Shown one piece after another: positions 1-8,719 of a stretch of DNA of 64,000 nt; within the stretch, counting starts at the first letter, position 1, and the number at the start of each line of letters is the position of its first letter. Both the position numbers and the translations under genes were made by a program. Source of the stretch: DAIOEK01 sp036746315 (GTDB lineage Bacteria > Chloroflexota > Anaerolineae > Anaerolineales > Anaerolineaceae); contig DAIOEK010000008.1 of assembly GCA_036746315.1 (NCBI GenBank), forward strand, positions 1 through 64,000, given 5' to 3'. The notes beneath the pieces were generated by a model. That model was not told the origin of the DNA. It was given only the letters and a program-made list of their open reading frames with translations, and did no database searches.

Positions 1-545
1 AGATTTTTTACCAGCCCTATGCGTACCTGGGGCAGGGATGGATCGTATTGCCCTTCTCGCTCTACATTGTCATGTTCATGTACCTGCTCATCTGGGTGCT
101 GACCCGGCGTACGGCGATCGGCTTGTTCATCGAATCGGTCGGCATCAATTTTCGCTCCAGCCTGTACAGCGGCATCGATGAAAAGAAGATCAAATTATTC
201 GCCTATGCCGTGTGCGGTTTCTGCGCCGGCATGGCCGGTCTGGTGGCGAGTTCGAATATCAAAACCTCCGACGCGTTCAACATCGGCGATGGGCTGGAGT
301 TGGATGCCATTCTGGCGGTGGTGATTGGCGGCACTGTCATGGGGGCGGGCGGCAGGTATTCACTGCTGGCATCGCTGATCGGTGCGGTCGTCATCCAGGC
401 GATAACCACCTCCATGTACGCCATCGGCGTCCCCGCCTTTGCTTTGCAGGCGATCAAGGGTGTATTCGTCATCGTCATCATCCTGCTTTACTCCGAGCAG
501 GTCCGAAACCTGATCCGCCGGATCACCGCACCGAAAGGGGCATAA
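1..545 (+). CDS. Sugar ABC transporter permease, ribose/galactofuranose type (5' end outside window)
   Basis: Membrane subunit of a sugar-importing ABC transporter of the BPD_transp_2 family (RbsC/YtfT-like). The frame is open from base 3, so the gene starts before the window and only the last ~180 residues are seen. Visible are several hydrophobic helices and the family signature around LDAILAVVIGGTVMGAGGR, which matches the conserved loop of ribose-type permeases. It ends 2 bases before the start of a second permease, an arrangement like ytfT-yjfF, and the arabinose genes araB/araD/araA follow in the same direction. That context makes L-arabinose (or an arabinoside) the likely substrate; this is inference. 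The ATPase and binding protein are presumably upstream, outside the window. Confidence 0.85.
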   Translation, partial: IFYQPYAYLGQGWIVLPFSLYIVMFMYLLIWVLTRRTAIGLFIESVGINFRSSLYSGIDEKKIKLFAYAVCGFCAGMAGLVASSNIKTSDAFNIGDGLELDAILAVVIGGTVMGAGGRYSLLASLIGAVVIQAITTSMYAIGVPAFALQAIKGVFVIVIILLYSEQVRNLIRRITAPKGA

Positions 546-547
546 CC

Positions 548-2122
548 ATGTGGCAAAAGGTCGGCAATTTTCTCTCCCGTAACCGCAGATTTATCCCCCT
601 CGCCGTAACCGCGCTTTTGGGTTTTTCGGCGTACGCGGTCGGCGCGATCTTCTATCCCGGCATGCGCGATATACAGGTGTTCCTGAACATCTTTCGGAAT
701 AACGCCTACCTGATGATCAGCGCAGTGGGCATGACGTTCGTGATCCTTTCCGGGGGGATCGACCTCTCGGTCAGCGGTGTCATTGCGCTGGTCACGGTAT
801 CTGCGGCGGCGCTGATCCGGGCCGGTTGGGATCCGTGGCTGGTCATCGGGTTGATGCTGCTGATGGGCATGGCGCTGGGCGCGGTGATGGGCAGCTTTGT
901 TGCTTTCCTCAAGGTGCAGCCCTTCATCGCCACTCTGGCGGGGATGTGGTTTGCGCGCGGAATGTGCTTCTTTATCAGCGACGATGCCATCTCGATCAGC
1001 CACCCCGTCTATACCCTGCTGGGGCAGACGAAAATTCTCATCCCCGGGCTGGCAGAACTTGCTTGGAAGGCAAACAAGGCGGCGCCATTTGTCTCCATCC
1101 CGGTGGTCGTTTCGCTGCTGTTGGTGGCGGTTGCCATCTACATTGCCCACTTCACCCGCTTTGGCAGGAACATGTATGCCATCGGCGGCAACGAGCAATC
1201 CGCCCGGCTGATGGGGCTGCCGGTCAATTCCACCAAAGTGCTCGTCTACACCTTCAGCGGATTTTGCTCCGGCCTGGCAGGGATTGCCCTCAGCATCTTT
1301 GTGCTTTCAGGGCACGGGTTGTATGCCGATGGCTTCGAAATGGATTCCATCGCCTCGGTGGTGATGGGCGGTACCATGCTCACCGGCGGTGTCGGGTATG
1401 TATTCGGCACGCCCTTCGGTGTGCTGATCCTCGGCATCACCCAGACTCTCATCCAATTCAACGGTACGCTCAGCTCCTGGTGGACCAAGATCGTCATCGG
1501 GCTTTTGACGCTCATGTTCATCGGCGTGCAGAGCATTTTAGCCAACCGCAAGGGCGGAAAGCGGTCTGCCGCATTCAGCGCAGAAGCCCGTCGCCGCCGG
1601 TGGATATATGCCGGGGCGGCAGTGCTTGTTGTGGTGATCATGATCGTCACCATGATTGCCCGCCCATCCAATCGCGGCGGCGTGATGGGCACGCCCGCCA
1701 AGGAGAAATGTACCTTGCAGCCATACCGGCAGGATGCCGCCGCCGCTTTGCAGGCGGATGGCGCGGTGATCGTCTATGAGCGCAACGGCGGACCGAACTG
1801 CGTGGATGAGTTGTATGCCTTCTACCCGGATGGCAGGATCACCGGCGACGATGGCGTGAACAAGGTGGAGAAGCAGATTACCACCGACGAGTTGAATCTC
1901 CTGATCTCCAGGATCACCGATATGGGCTGGTACACCGATGAACTCTATGATACCTGGCACACGCCCTGTGGTCAGTGCTACGGGTATTATCTCACCCTGT
2001 CCGGTGCGGATCAGCAGAAGACGGTAAAGGGCGTGGATGGCGGCACGGATGCCCCAGCTGTTTACTGGCAGATCATCTCCCTGGTCAAAGGTGCTGTGCC
2101 CAAATTCATCATGGCGCAGTAA
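548..2122 (+). CDS. Sugar ABC transporter permease fused to an extra membrane-anchored extracytoplasmic domain
   Basis: The first ~340 residues of this 524-residue protein are a complete ribose-type permease (YjfF-like), with the hallmark SGGIDLSVSG near residue 75 and MDSIASVVMGGT near residue 270. Family members are usually about 330 residues. Here the chain continues through a basic patch (RRRRW, ~350), an additional transmembrane helix (~353-373) and a ~150-residue soluble tail containing four Cys (KEKC, GPNC, CGQC) and the phrase ELYAFYPDGRI. By topology the tail should lie outside the membrane. I do not recognise a named family for it. ATG at 548 is chosen because it follows the upstream stop by two bases and matches the permease N-terminus. 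Possible roles of the tail are contact with the binding protein or lipoprotein, or envelope attachment; unproven. Confidence 0.85.
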   Translation: MWQKVGNFLSRNRRFIPLAVTALLGFSAYAVGAIFYPGMRDIQVFLNIFRNNAYLMISAVGMTFVILSGGIDLSVSGVIALVTVSAAALIRAGWDPWLVIGLMLLMGMALGAVMGSFVAFLKVQPFIATLAGMWFARGMCFFISDDAISISHPVYTLLGQTKILIPGLAELAWKANKAAPFVSIPVVVSLLLVAVAIYIAHFTRFGRNMYAIGGNEQSARLMGLPVNSTKVLVYTFSGFCSGLAGIALSIFVLSGHGLYADGFEMDSIASVVMGGTMLTGGVGYVFGTPFGVLILGITQTLIQFNGTLSSWWTKIVIGLLTLMFIGVQSILANRKGGKRSAAFSAEARRRRWIYAGAAVLVVVIMIVTMIARPSNRGGVMGTPAKEKCTLQPYRQDAAAALQADGAVIVYERNGGPNCVDELYAFYPDGRITGDDGVNKVEKQITTDELNLLISRITDMGWYTDELYDTWHTPCGQCYGYYLTLSGADQQKTVKGVDGGTDAPAVYWQIISLVKGAVPKFIMAQ

Positions 2123-2166
2123 ATGTGGAGCTAAAACTTTCTGGAATTTGGTGAGGAGAAACGCTG

Positions 2167-3087
2167 ATGTATAAACGCAAGGCTCTGCTGATTATCCTGG
2201 TGATCATTAATTTGCTGGTCTCTGCCTGTAAATATATTGTTTTGCCGCCGGGTTTGGATATGGGTTCGACGAAGTCTTCAGGGGAATGGGGTGCTGTTGC
2301 CACCGGCATCAGCCAGGCTGCATCGGGAGACCTGCACATCGATATCACCATCCGCAATGGCACCGGAAATTGGAGTACCATGAAAGCGGTGGAGGGCAAG
2401 CCGGCAATCCTCACGGCAAAGGATGGCAAAACCCATAATTGTGATACCGTCTTCGTGGGCACCGGCGGTCACCGGCTTGCTCCGGGCTTCCAGATGCGCG
2501 GGTATATCGGCGGAACGAAAGCCAAGCAGGAGACCCGGCTTATCTATGTGGAATGTGCCGGTGTATCCACTGATGCTGCGAAAAAACTGACCATCGACTA
2601 TATGGCTTACGGCGGCGATCTCGATTACTACCACCAGGATGACCGTTCCAGCAGCGGTACTTTGAAGATCGACCTGGAGGAGCTTGCCTCAGACCTCAGC
2701 TATCCGATCTTCGAAAAAGTGGACGGCTTGATCAAGCCTGTGGATGTTCAGGTGCAGGCATTGAGCGATAATGTGGTGCGCTTGACCGATCTGAAGCGCA
2801 CCGCGGAAGGCTTTGAATTTACCTGGGAAAATGCTAACCCCACCGAATTCCCGCTCAAGATTCACATCGGCAATCCCCCGGTGATCGGCAACGACGGCAT
2901 CATCTACGGATATTACGAGATCATGGATCTGGCATCCACCCCCCTCGCCCCGGCAGCCGGCAAGGCGGAATGGACCACTAAAACCAGGGTGCCTCAGGAT
3001 GTGACCGGCTGTTACATACTTTTGAGCGTTGAATCGAAGAACATGCGGCTGTATGTAAATCATGTTCTGGATATTACCGACAAATGA
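2167..3087 (+). CDS. Predicted lipoprotein in the arabinose operon, function unknown
   Basis: A 306-residue protein with an N-terminal hydrophobic segment ending in a lipobox (LVSAC, Cys at residue 21), so it is likely lipid-anchored outside the cytoplasmic membrane. The mature part is rich in beta-type sequence and has the look of DUF4352-like or immunoglobulin-like extracellular domains, but I cannot assign it to a family. A ribosome site (GGTGAGGAG) precedes the ATG. It sits 45 bases after the fused permease and about 100 bases before the ribulokinase gene, so it is probably part of the same transcript. It is not a classical periplasmic sugar-binding protein: it is too short and lacks the two-lobed Rossmann pattern. 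It may be a partner of the extra domain on the permease. Confidence 0.7.
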   Translation: MYKRKALLIILVIINLLVSACKYIVLPPGLDMGSTKSSGEWGAVATGISQAASGDLHIDITIRNGTGNWSTMKAVEGKPAILTAKDGKTHNCDTVFVGTGGHRLAPGFQMRGYIGGTKAKQETRLIYVECAGVSTDAAKKLTIDYMAYGGDLDYYHQDDRSSSGTLKIDLEELASDLSYPIFEKVDGLIKPVDVQVQALSDNVVRLTDLKRTAEGFEFTWENANPTEFPLKIHIGNPPVIGNDGIIYGYYEIMDLASTPLAPAAGKAEWTTKTRVPQDVTGCYILLSVESKNMRLYVNHVLDITDK

Positions 3088-3183
3088 GTCGGTTCGGTCA
3101 TGGAAGACAGTCCGCTTGAACGGGCTTTACTTGTAACGGGTAGATCGCCCGAAGATCCATGCGCTCGACCCCGGGAGATGAAT

Positions 3184-4788
3184 ATGCAGAAGACCGACAT
3201 CCAAATGGCAATTGAAAACGGCAATACCACGTTGGGGATTGAACTGGGCTCGACCCGCATCAAGGCGGTTTTGATGGCTGAAGACCACTCCCTGATCGCT
3301 TCGGGCAACCATGCCTGGGAGAACCGTTATGAAAATGGCATTTGGACGTACAGCCTCGCAGAGGTCTGGTCGGGTTTGCAGGCGGCATTCCAAAACCTGC
3401 GCAGCGAGGTACAGTCGAAATACAACTTGCCGCTTCAATCGGTGGGTGCACTCGGATTGAGCGCGATGATGCACGGCTATCTCGCCTTTGACGCGAATGG
3501 CGCCCAGCTGGTCCCCTTTCGCACCTGGCGGAATACCATCACCGGTCAGGCTGCCGGAGAGTTGAGCGGATTGTTCGGGTTCAACATTCCCCAGCGCTGG
3601 AGTATTGCACATTTGTACCAGGCGCTGTTGAACGGCGAAGCGCATGTGAAAAATATTCACTACCTCACCACCCTGTCCGGTTATGTTCACTGGCAGTTGA
3701 CAGGGCAGAAAGTGCTGGGGATCGGCGATGCTTCGGGCATGTTCCCCATCGACAGCCTGATCCATGATTACGATCAGTGTATGTTGGGTTTGTTCGATCA
3801 ACGGCTGCAGGCGGCGGGTCTGCCCTTTGCCCTGCGGGATGTCTTTCCCCGGGTGCTGCTTGCCGGAGAACCGGCGGGCGAATTGACGCCTGCGGGGGCG
3901 AAACTGCTCGACCCCGGCGGCGGGCTCAAAGCCGGGATTCCCTTTTGTCCGCCCGAGGGCGATGCCGGAACGGGCATGGTGGCTACCAACAGCGTCGCTG
4001 CGCGCACCGGCAACATCTCCGCCGGCACGTCCGTTTTTGCCATGATCGTGCTGGAGAAAGCCCTTTCTAAACTTTACCCCGAAATCGATATGGTCACCAC
4101 CCCGTCCGGCAAACCGGTGGCGATGGTGCACAGCAACAACTGCACCTCCGACCTGAACGATTGGGTCGGGATATTCAATCAATTCACCCAATTGCTGGGG
4201 GCGGATGTCAGCCAGTCTCAGCTCTTTGAGCTGTTGTACCGGCAGGCGCTCGATGCCGATGCCGATGCGGGCGGATTGCTTGCCTACAGTTACCTGGCCG
4301 GCGAGCATATCACCCACCTCGAAGCCGGTCGTCCGCTTTTTGTACGTTCACCCGAAAGCCGGTTTACCCTGCCTAATTTCATGCGGGTGCTCCTGTTCTC
4401 ATCGCTGGGCGCGTTGAAGATCGGCATGGATATTCTCTTCGAGCAGGAAAAGGTTCGCATCGACCAGTTGCTTGGTCATGGCGGATTCTTCAAAACCCCG
4501 GAGGTCGGTCAGCGCGTCATGGCGGCGGCGATGAACGCACCGGTTACGGTCATGGAAACGGCGGGCGAAGGCGGCGCCTGGGGCATGGCGTTACTGGCTG
4601 CTTATCAGCGGTATAAAGCCCCGGGCGAAACCCTGGAGGAGTATCTGGTCAATAAAGTATTTACCGGGGTAAAAAGTATCACCCTGTCGCCCGATCCGAA
4701 GGATGTGGATGGTTTTGCAAAATTTATGGAACGCTACCAGCGGGGTCTCGGTATCGAGCGGGCTGCGGTGGATGGATTAAAGGAATAG
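3184..4788 (+). CDS. araB: FGGY-family carbohydrate kinase, probable L-ribulokinase
   Basis: ATP-dependent sugar kinase of the FGGY family (534 residues from the chosen start). The N-terminal phosphate-binding motif LGIELGSTRIKAVLM and the C-terminal glycine-rich region (LLGHGGFFKTPEVGQ, then ETAGEGGAWGMALLAA) are clear. It is not close to the E. coli AraB sequence type, but it lies directly between the sugar permeases and araD/araA, so phosphorylation of L-ribulose is the likely role (inference from context). The frame is open from 3100. I chose ATG 3184, because GGGAG at 3173-3177 is well spaced from it and the family N-terminus begins just after. The next gene starts 3 bases after the stop. 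Xylulokinase-type activity is the alternative. Confidence 0.82.
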   Translation: MQKTDIQMAIENGNTTLGIELGSTRIKAVLMAEDHSLIASGNHAWENRYENGIWTYSLAEVWSGLQAAFQNLRSEVQSKYNLPLQSVGALGLSAMMHGYLAFDANGAQLVPFRTWRNTITGQAAGELSGLFGFNIPQRWSIAHLYQALLNGEAHVKNIHYLTTLSGYVHWQLTGQKVLGIGDASGMFPIDSLIHDYDQCMLGLFDQRLQAAGLPFALRDVFPRVLLAGEPAGELTPAGAKLLDPGGGLKAGIPFCPPEGDAGTGMVATNSVAARTGNISAGTSVFAMIVLEKALSKLYPEIDMVTTPSGKPVAMVHSNNCTSDLNDWVGIFNQFTQLLGADVSQSQLFELLYRQALDADADAGGLLAYSYLAGEHITHLEAGRPLFVRSPESRFTLPNFMRVLLFSSLGALKIGMDILFEQEKVRIDQLLGHGGFFKTPEVGQRVMAAAMNAPVTVMETAGEGGAWGMALLAAYQRYKAPGETLEEYLVNKVFTGVKSITLSPDPKDVDGFAKFMERYQRGLGIERAAVDGLKE

Positions 4789-4791
4789 AAA

Positions 4792-5433
4792 ATGTTGGAA
4801 GCCTTGAAACAGGAAGTTCTGGAGTTGAACCTGGCTCTGCCAGCCAATCACCTGGTGGCGTGGACGAGCGGAAATGTCAGCGCGCGCGACCCGCAAACGG
4901 GTTTGATCGTCATCAAACCCAGCGGTGTGGCATACCCTGATCTGAAAGCCGGGGATATGGTGGTGCTCGACCCGCAGGGCAGGATCGTGGAAGGGAAGTT
5001 CAAGCCTTCTTCGGATACTGCCAGTCACCTGTATATTTACCGCCACCGTGAAGACGTTTTCGGAGTGGTCCATACCCACTCCCGCTATGCCACCGCCTTT
5101 GCCGCGGCGGGCTTGCCCATCCCCTGCGTGCTGACCGCCATCGCCGACGAGTTTGGCGGTGCCATCCCCTGCGGCGCGTTCGCCCTCATCGGCGGGGAGG
5201 AGATCGGCAAAGTGGTGGTGGAAACCATCGGAAAGTCCCCCGCCGTCCTGCTGAAAAATCACGGCGTATTTACCGTGGGCAAGACCGCCCGGGCGGCAGT
5301 CAAGGCGGCGGTCATGACCGAGGATGTGGCTGCCACGGTATGGATGTCCATGCAGATCGGTAAACCGGATGAGATTTCACCCGAGGATATTGCCAGTTTA
5401 CACGACCGTTACATGAATGTGTATGGTCAGTGA
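4792..5433 (+). CDS. araD: L-ribulose-5-phosphate 4-epimerase
   Basis: Class II aldolase-type epimerase that converts L-ribulose 5-phosphate to D-xylulose 5-phosphate, the last step of the bacterial arabinose pathway. The 213-residue length is close to the usual ~230. Visible are the substrate-binding segments TSGNVSAR (~25-32) and IKPSGV (~41-46), the zinc-binding HTH at residues 94-96, and a third His in KNHGVFTVG (His157). It begins three bases after the kinase stop codon, so translation is probably coupled. L-fuculose-phosphate aldolase is the main family alternative, but the araA neighbour decides for AraD. Confidence 0.93.
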   Translation: MLEALKQEVLELNLALPANHLVAWTSGNVSARDPQTGLIVIKPSGVAYPDLKAGDMVVLDPQGRIVEGKFKPSSDTASHLYIYRHREDVFGVVHTHSRYATAFAAAGLPIPCVLTAIADEFGGAIPCGAFALIGGEEIGKVVVETIGKSPAVLLKNHGVFTVGKTARAAVKAAVMTEDVAATVWMSMQIGKPDEISPEDIASLHDRYMNVYGQ

Positions 5434-5460
5434 ACATATCGGTTCATCAGGAGCGTCATT

Positions 5461-6966
5461 ATGAATGAGTTAGCGAAATTCTACATCTGGTTTGTGACAG
5501 GCAGTCAGCATCTGTACGGTCCGCAGGTTCTGGAGCAGGTGGACAGGGATTCACAGGTGATTGCGGCAGCGCTGGATGCTTCGTCGCAAATCCCGTTGCG
5601 TGTAGTTTTCAAGCCGGTGGTCAAAACACCGGAAGAGATCCGCACCCTTTGCCTGGAAGCCAACGCCGACCCCCGCTGTGCCGGGTTGATCACCTGGATG
5701 CATACATTCTCTCCCGCGCAAATGTGGATCGGCGGATTGACGATGTTGAAAAAACCGTTTGCCCATCTGCATACCCAGTTCAACAGTGAGATCCCCTGGG
5801 CGGAGATGGATATGGATTTCATGAATCTCAATCAGAGCGCCCACGGTGACCGCGAATACGGTTTTATCGGCAGCCGCCTGCGCCTGGAGCGCAAGGTGGT
5901 GGTGGGGCACTGGAAGGATGAGGAAGTGCAGACCCGCCTCGGCGTATGGGCGCGCGCCGCAGCTGCCTGGGCGGATTGGCAGGGGGCAAAGGTTGCCCGC
6001 TTCGGCGATAACATGCGCAGCGTGGCGGTCACCGAGGGCGATAAAGTTCAGGCACACATCCAGTTCGGCTATGGCGTGTATGGCTATGGCGTGGGTGACC
6101 TGGTGCAGGTGGTGAAAGATGCTCCCGCGGCAAAGGTCAGCGAACTGGTGGATGTCTACCTGTCTGAGTATGATGTTTCTGCCGAGTTGCTGCCGGGCGG
6201 TGCCCGTCATGCTTCACTGCTCGAAGGTGCACGCATTGAAGCGGGCATGCGGGCCTTCCTCGAAGAAGGCGGTTTCAAGGCTTTTACCACCACCTTCGAA
6301 GATCTGCACGGATTGCCGCAATTGCCGGGGCTGGCAGTGCAGCGCTTGATGCGCGACGGATACGGCTTTGGCGCCGAAGGGGATTGGAAAACCTCCGCTC
6401 TGGTGCGGGCGATGAAAGTGATGGGCGAAGGTTTGCCCGGCGGTACGAGCTTTATGGAAGATTACACGTATCACCTCTCCGCGGGGGGGGATAAAGTGTT
6501 GGGCGCGCACATGCTCGAGGTGTGCGAATCGATTGCCGCGAACAAACCGAAGCTGGAAATATTGCCCCTCTCCATTGGCGGCAAGGGCGATCCCCTGCGG
6601 TTGATCTTCGACTCGAACACCGGTCTGGCAATTGGCGTATCCCTCATGGATATGGGGCAGCGCTTCCGCATGGTAGCCAATGAGGTGGATGTGGTGCCCA
6701 CCGACCATCCGCTGCCGAAACTGCCGGTGGCGCGTGCGTTGTGGCTGCCGCGTCCGAATTTGAAAACCGCGGCAGCCGCATGGATTTTTGCCGGCGGCGC
6801 CCACCATACCAGCTTTAGTTATGCGCTGACGGCGGAGCATATGCGCGATTTTGCCAATATTGCCGGTATCGAATTCCTGTTGATCGACAGCCGGACGACC
6901 GTGGAAGACTTCAAGGATCGCCTGCGCTGGAACGAAATATACTACCTGCTTGCCAAAGGTCTATAG
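5461..6966 (+). CDS. araA: L-arabinose isomerase
   Basis: Cytoplasmic Mn-dependent isomerase converting L-arabinose to L-ribulose. It is 501 residues long, the same size as E. coli AraA (500). The known catalytic and metal residues line up: Glu306 in AEGDWKT, Glu333 in MEDYTYH, His350 in GAHMLEVC and the His pair in AGGAHHTSFS (448/449). The substrate-site signatures HTFSPAQMWI and FEDLHGLPQLPGLAVQRLM are also intact. Preceded by AGGAG ten bases upstream of the ATG. It is the last gene of the arabinose operon, followed by a strong hairpin. No AraC/AraR-type regulator gene is visible nearby. Confidence 0.97.
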   Translation: MNELAKFYIWFVTGSQHLYGPQVLEQVDRDSQVIAAALDASSQIPLRVVFKPVVKTPEEIRTLCLEANADPRCAGLITWMHTFSPAQMWIGGLTMLKKPFAHLHTQFNSEIPWAEMDMDFMNLNQSAHGDREYGFIGSRLRLERKVVVGHWKDEEVQTRLGVWARAAAAWADWQGAKVARFGDNMRSVAVTEGDKVQAHIQFGYGVYGYGVGDLVQVVKDAPAAKVSELVDVYLSEYDVSAELLPGGARHASLLEGARIEAGMRAFLEEGGFKAFTTTFEDLHGLPQLPGLAVQRLMRDGYGFGAEGDWKTSALVRAMKVMGEGLPGGTSFMEDYTYHLSAGGDKVLGAHMLEVCESIAANKPKLEILPLSIGGKGDPLRLIFDSNTGLAIGVSLMDMGQRFRMVANEVDVVPTDHPLPKLPVARALWLPRPNLKTAAAAWIFAGGAHHTSFSYALTAEHMRDFANIAGIEFLLIDSRTTVEDFKDRLRWNEIYYLLAKGL

Positions 6967-6988
6967 CCGCTTTCCTCCACCTGGGTTG

Positions 6989-7018
6989 CTCTGACCTCTC
7001 CGTATGGGGAGGTCAGAG
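6989..7018 (+). terminator. Hairpin after araA
   Basis: A perfect 13-bp stem (6989-7001 with 7006-7018) with a GTAT loop lies 23 bases after the araA stop. There is no U-tract after it, so it may act as an RNA-stabilising 3' end or a weak terminator rather than a classical intrinsic one. Confidence 0.6.
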
Positions 7019-7268
7019 GGGTTAAAGCACCGGTTGTGGCTCTCCTGGGGTCCGCAGGATGGCAAGCTGATATAATTGCCGAAGCAGGCGGAAGGTCCTG
7101 TGAAAAGAGATTGACCGGGTGGAAGATAGCAGGTTCGATTACGCATACCCCACTGTTTTCCCCCGCAATTATCTAAAGCACCACCGTATCATCGATCATC
7201 CGTAACAAATAAACCGATCGAAAACGCCTCCTTTGGTTTGTGGGTCGGTTGAATTGGGATGGTGAGGC
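7019..7268. other. Intergenic region between the arabinose and MoxR operons
   Basis: No supported gene. Two short frames open at 7240 and 7259 and run into the DUF4129 gene in other phases. The frame from 7259 gives a basic N-terminus (MVRHRTKPE...) that would join well to the transmembrane segment of the DUF4129 protein if one base were shifted (see findings). A TATAAT-like hexamer occurs at about 7071 without a good -35 element. Confidence 0.4.
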
Positions 7269-7322
7269 ATCGAACCAAACCGGAAACAACCCCTGCTCTA
7301 TCTTGTCCTCGCCCTGGTCGGG

Positions 7323-8138
7323 ATGCTCATCCTGGCGGTGGGTTTGTCGGGGATGGCTTTCCAATCCGGCACGTCCATACCCGGCGCGGATCTCCCGGCT
7401 GCTGCCGTCACACCCCGTGCAGGGGCGGAGCAGATAAGCCTGCCTGATACTTTTCCCCCGATCATCCAGTTGATCTTCGCTTTGTTGTTTGCCGGGTTCA
7501 TCATTTTCTGGGGCAGCAGCCTGATCAAAAACGCAAACAAGAAGCATCTCATCCGGTTGGCGTGGCTGGCTCTGGGCATTTTGGTTGTATTCCTGCTGCT
7601 GCCGCGTACCGTCCCCGATACGCAAACGGCTCTTCCCGCCGAAGCTCCGCCGCCGGCGATGACAGCTGGTAGGGAATTTGATATCGCACCGCTGGACAAT
7701 CCGCCCGATCTGTTTGTGTGGATTGTCGCCGGTCTCCTCGCTGCCATCGTGTTGGCGGCTTTGCTGTTTTTTGCCCTCCGCATTCAGCGGCGTCGCAGGG
7801 CCTCGATGGCGTTGCAGCAGGAAGTCGAGGCAGCCCTGCGGGAAGTGTATGACGGCGGAGATTTGCGCAATATCATCCTGCGCTGCTACCTGCAAATGAT
7901 GAACATTGTAAAAGCCGAACGCGGTATCGAAAGGGACGGGGCGATCACCCCGCGCGAGTTCGAACAATTGCTTGAGGCAAAAGGGGTGCCAGCAGAACCC
8001 CTCCGCCTGTTGACGGAGTTGTTCGAAAGGGTGCGCTACGGTGGCAAGCCAACCACCGCTGTGGATGAGCAGCAGGCGGTCACCTGCCTCACCGCCATCC
8101 GTACGGCATGCCTGGGGGTGAAAGGCAGCCAGCCGTGA
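7323..8138 (+). CDS. DUF4129-domain membrane protein of the MoxR operon
   Basis: A 271-residue protein from the first usable ATG: hydrophobic N-terminus, a second TM near 50-70, a third near 88-103, a linker, a fourth TM (~138-160), then a cytoplasmic C-terminal domain (~165-265). The C-terminal domain resembles DUF4129, with the pattern ILRCYLQMMNIV...ITPREFEQLLEAKG...LTELFERVRYGG. DUF4129 is the domain that often follows transglutaminase domains in MoxR/DUF58 operons; the transglutaminase part is absent. The annotated ATG falls inside the first membrane helix. The frame stays open back to 7266 without a start codon, so the true N-terminus is uncertain or the gene carries a frameshift. The stop overlaps the next gene's GTG. 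Confidence 0.75.
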   Translation: MLILAVGLSGMAFQSGTSIPGADLPAAAVTPRAGAEQISLPDTFPPIIQLIFALLFAGFIIFWGSSLIKNANKKHLIRLAWLALGILVVFLLLPRTVPDTQTALPAEAPPPAMTAGREFDIAPLDNPPDLFVWIVAGLLAAIVLAALLFFALRIQRRRRASMALQQEVEAALREVYDGGDLRNIILRCYLQMMNIVKAERGIERDGAITPREFEQLLEAKGVPAEPLRLLTELFERVRYGGKPTTAVDEQQAVTCLTAIRTACLGVKGSQP

Positions 8139-8719
8139 AGAAGAGCGGGATCCTCTTGTTGGGTTTGCTCATTCTGGCGCTGATGGGCGTGGTTATTGTT
8201 GAGCCGTCCTGGCTGATGCTATATCTGGTCAGACCTGTTGCGCGCCTGCTGTGGCTGATCTATCACACCATCCTGGCGGTGGATCAGGCGGTCTGGTGGG
8301 GAATTCTCGCCGTGGGCGGGTTATTCCTTCTGCTGCGGTTGATCCCCGCCCGGCAGGAGGGCTATACCCGGGCTGCCTATCTCGAGCTCTCACACCAGGA
8401 GGATCGTTTTGGATACTGGTCAGATCTGATCGATAGGTCAAAAGACAGCCCGGCTGCCGGGGTGATCTTGCGCAGCAACCTGGAGCGCTTGCTGGGCGAA
8501 TTGAATTCACTCCAGGATGAGGAAAATGATATTTCGATTGACCTGACATTGCCCAAACCGAAAACCTGGCGCGCCAAATTGCCCCCGGTGATTCGGAACA
8601 TCCTCCAGCCATTGTCTGCCCGGCGCGGGCATGCGGCGGGGGAGCGGTTGCAGGCTGAGTTGGAACAAATACTTTCACAAATGGAATCCAGATTGGAGTT
8701 GCCAAATGACCAAAGATAA
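8135..8719 (+). CDS. Membrane protein of the MoxR operon, function unknown
   Basis: A 194-residue protein with two or three N-terminal membrane helices (residues ~5-25, ~32-48, ~52-72), followed by a charged cytoplasmic tail with heptad-like spacing near the C-terminus (GERLQAELEQILSQMESRLE). I chose GTG 8135, whose GTGA overlaps the previous stop; the frame itself is open from 8108. Its position between DUF4129 and MoxR genes is typical of small membrane components in such operons, which are linked to envelope stress and protein-complex assembly. No family name is recognised. It overlaps the MoxR gene by 14 bases, suggesting translational coupling. Confidence 0.7.
   Translation: MKKSGILLLGLLILALMGVVIVEPSWLMLYLVRPVARLLWLIYHTILAVDQAVWWGILAVGGLFLLLRLIPARQEGYTRAAYLELSHQEDRFGYWSDLIDRSKDSPAAGVILRSNLERLLGELNSLQDEENDISIDLTLPKPKTWRAKLPPVIRNILQPLSARRGHAAGERLQAELEQILSQMESRLELPNDQR

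Noticed and set aside
3127..4317. Long minus-strand open frame opposite the ribulokinase gene
   Set aside because: It mirrors the codon pattern of a clear FGGY kinase on the other strand and has no family features.
7120..7150. tRNA-like GGTTCGATTAC element near 7130
   Set aside because: It resembles a T-loop, but no flanking stem pairs and no anticodon arm could be drawn.
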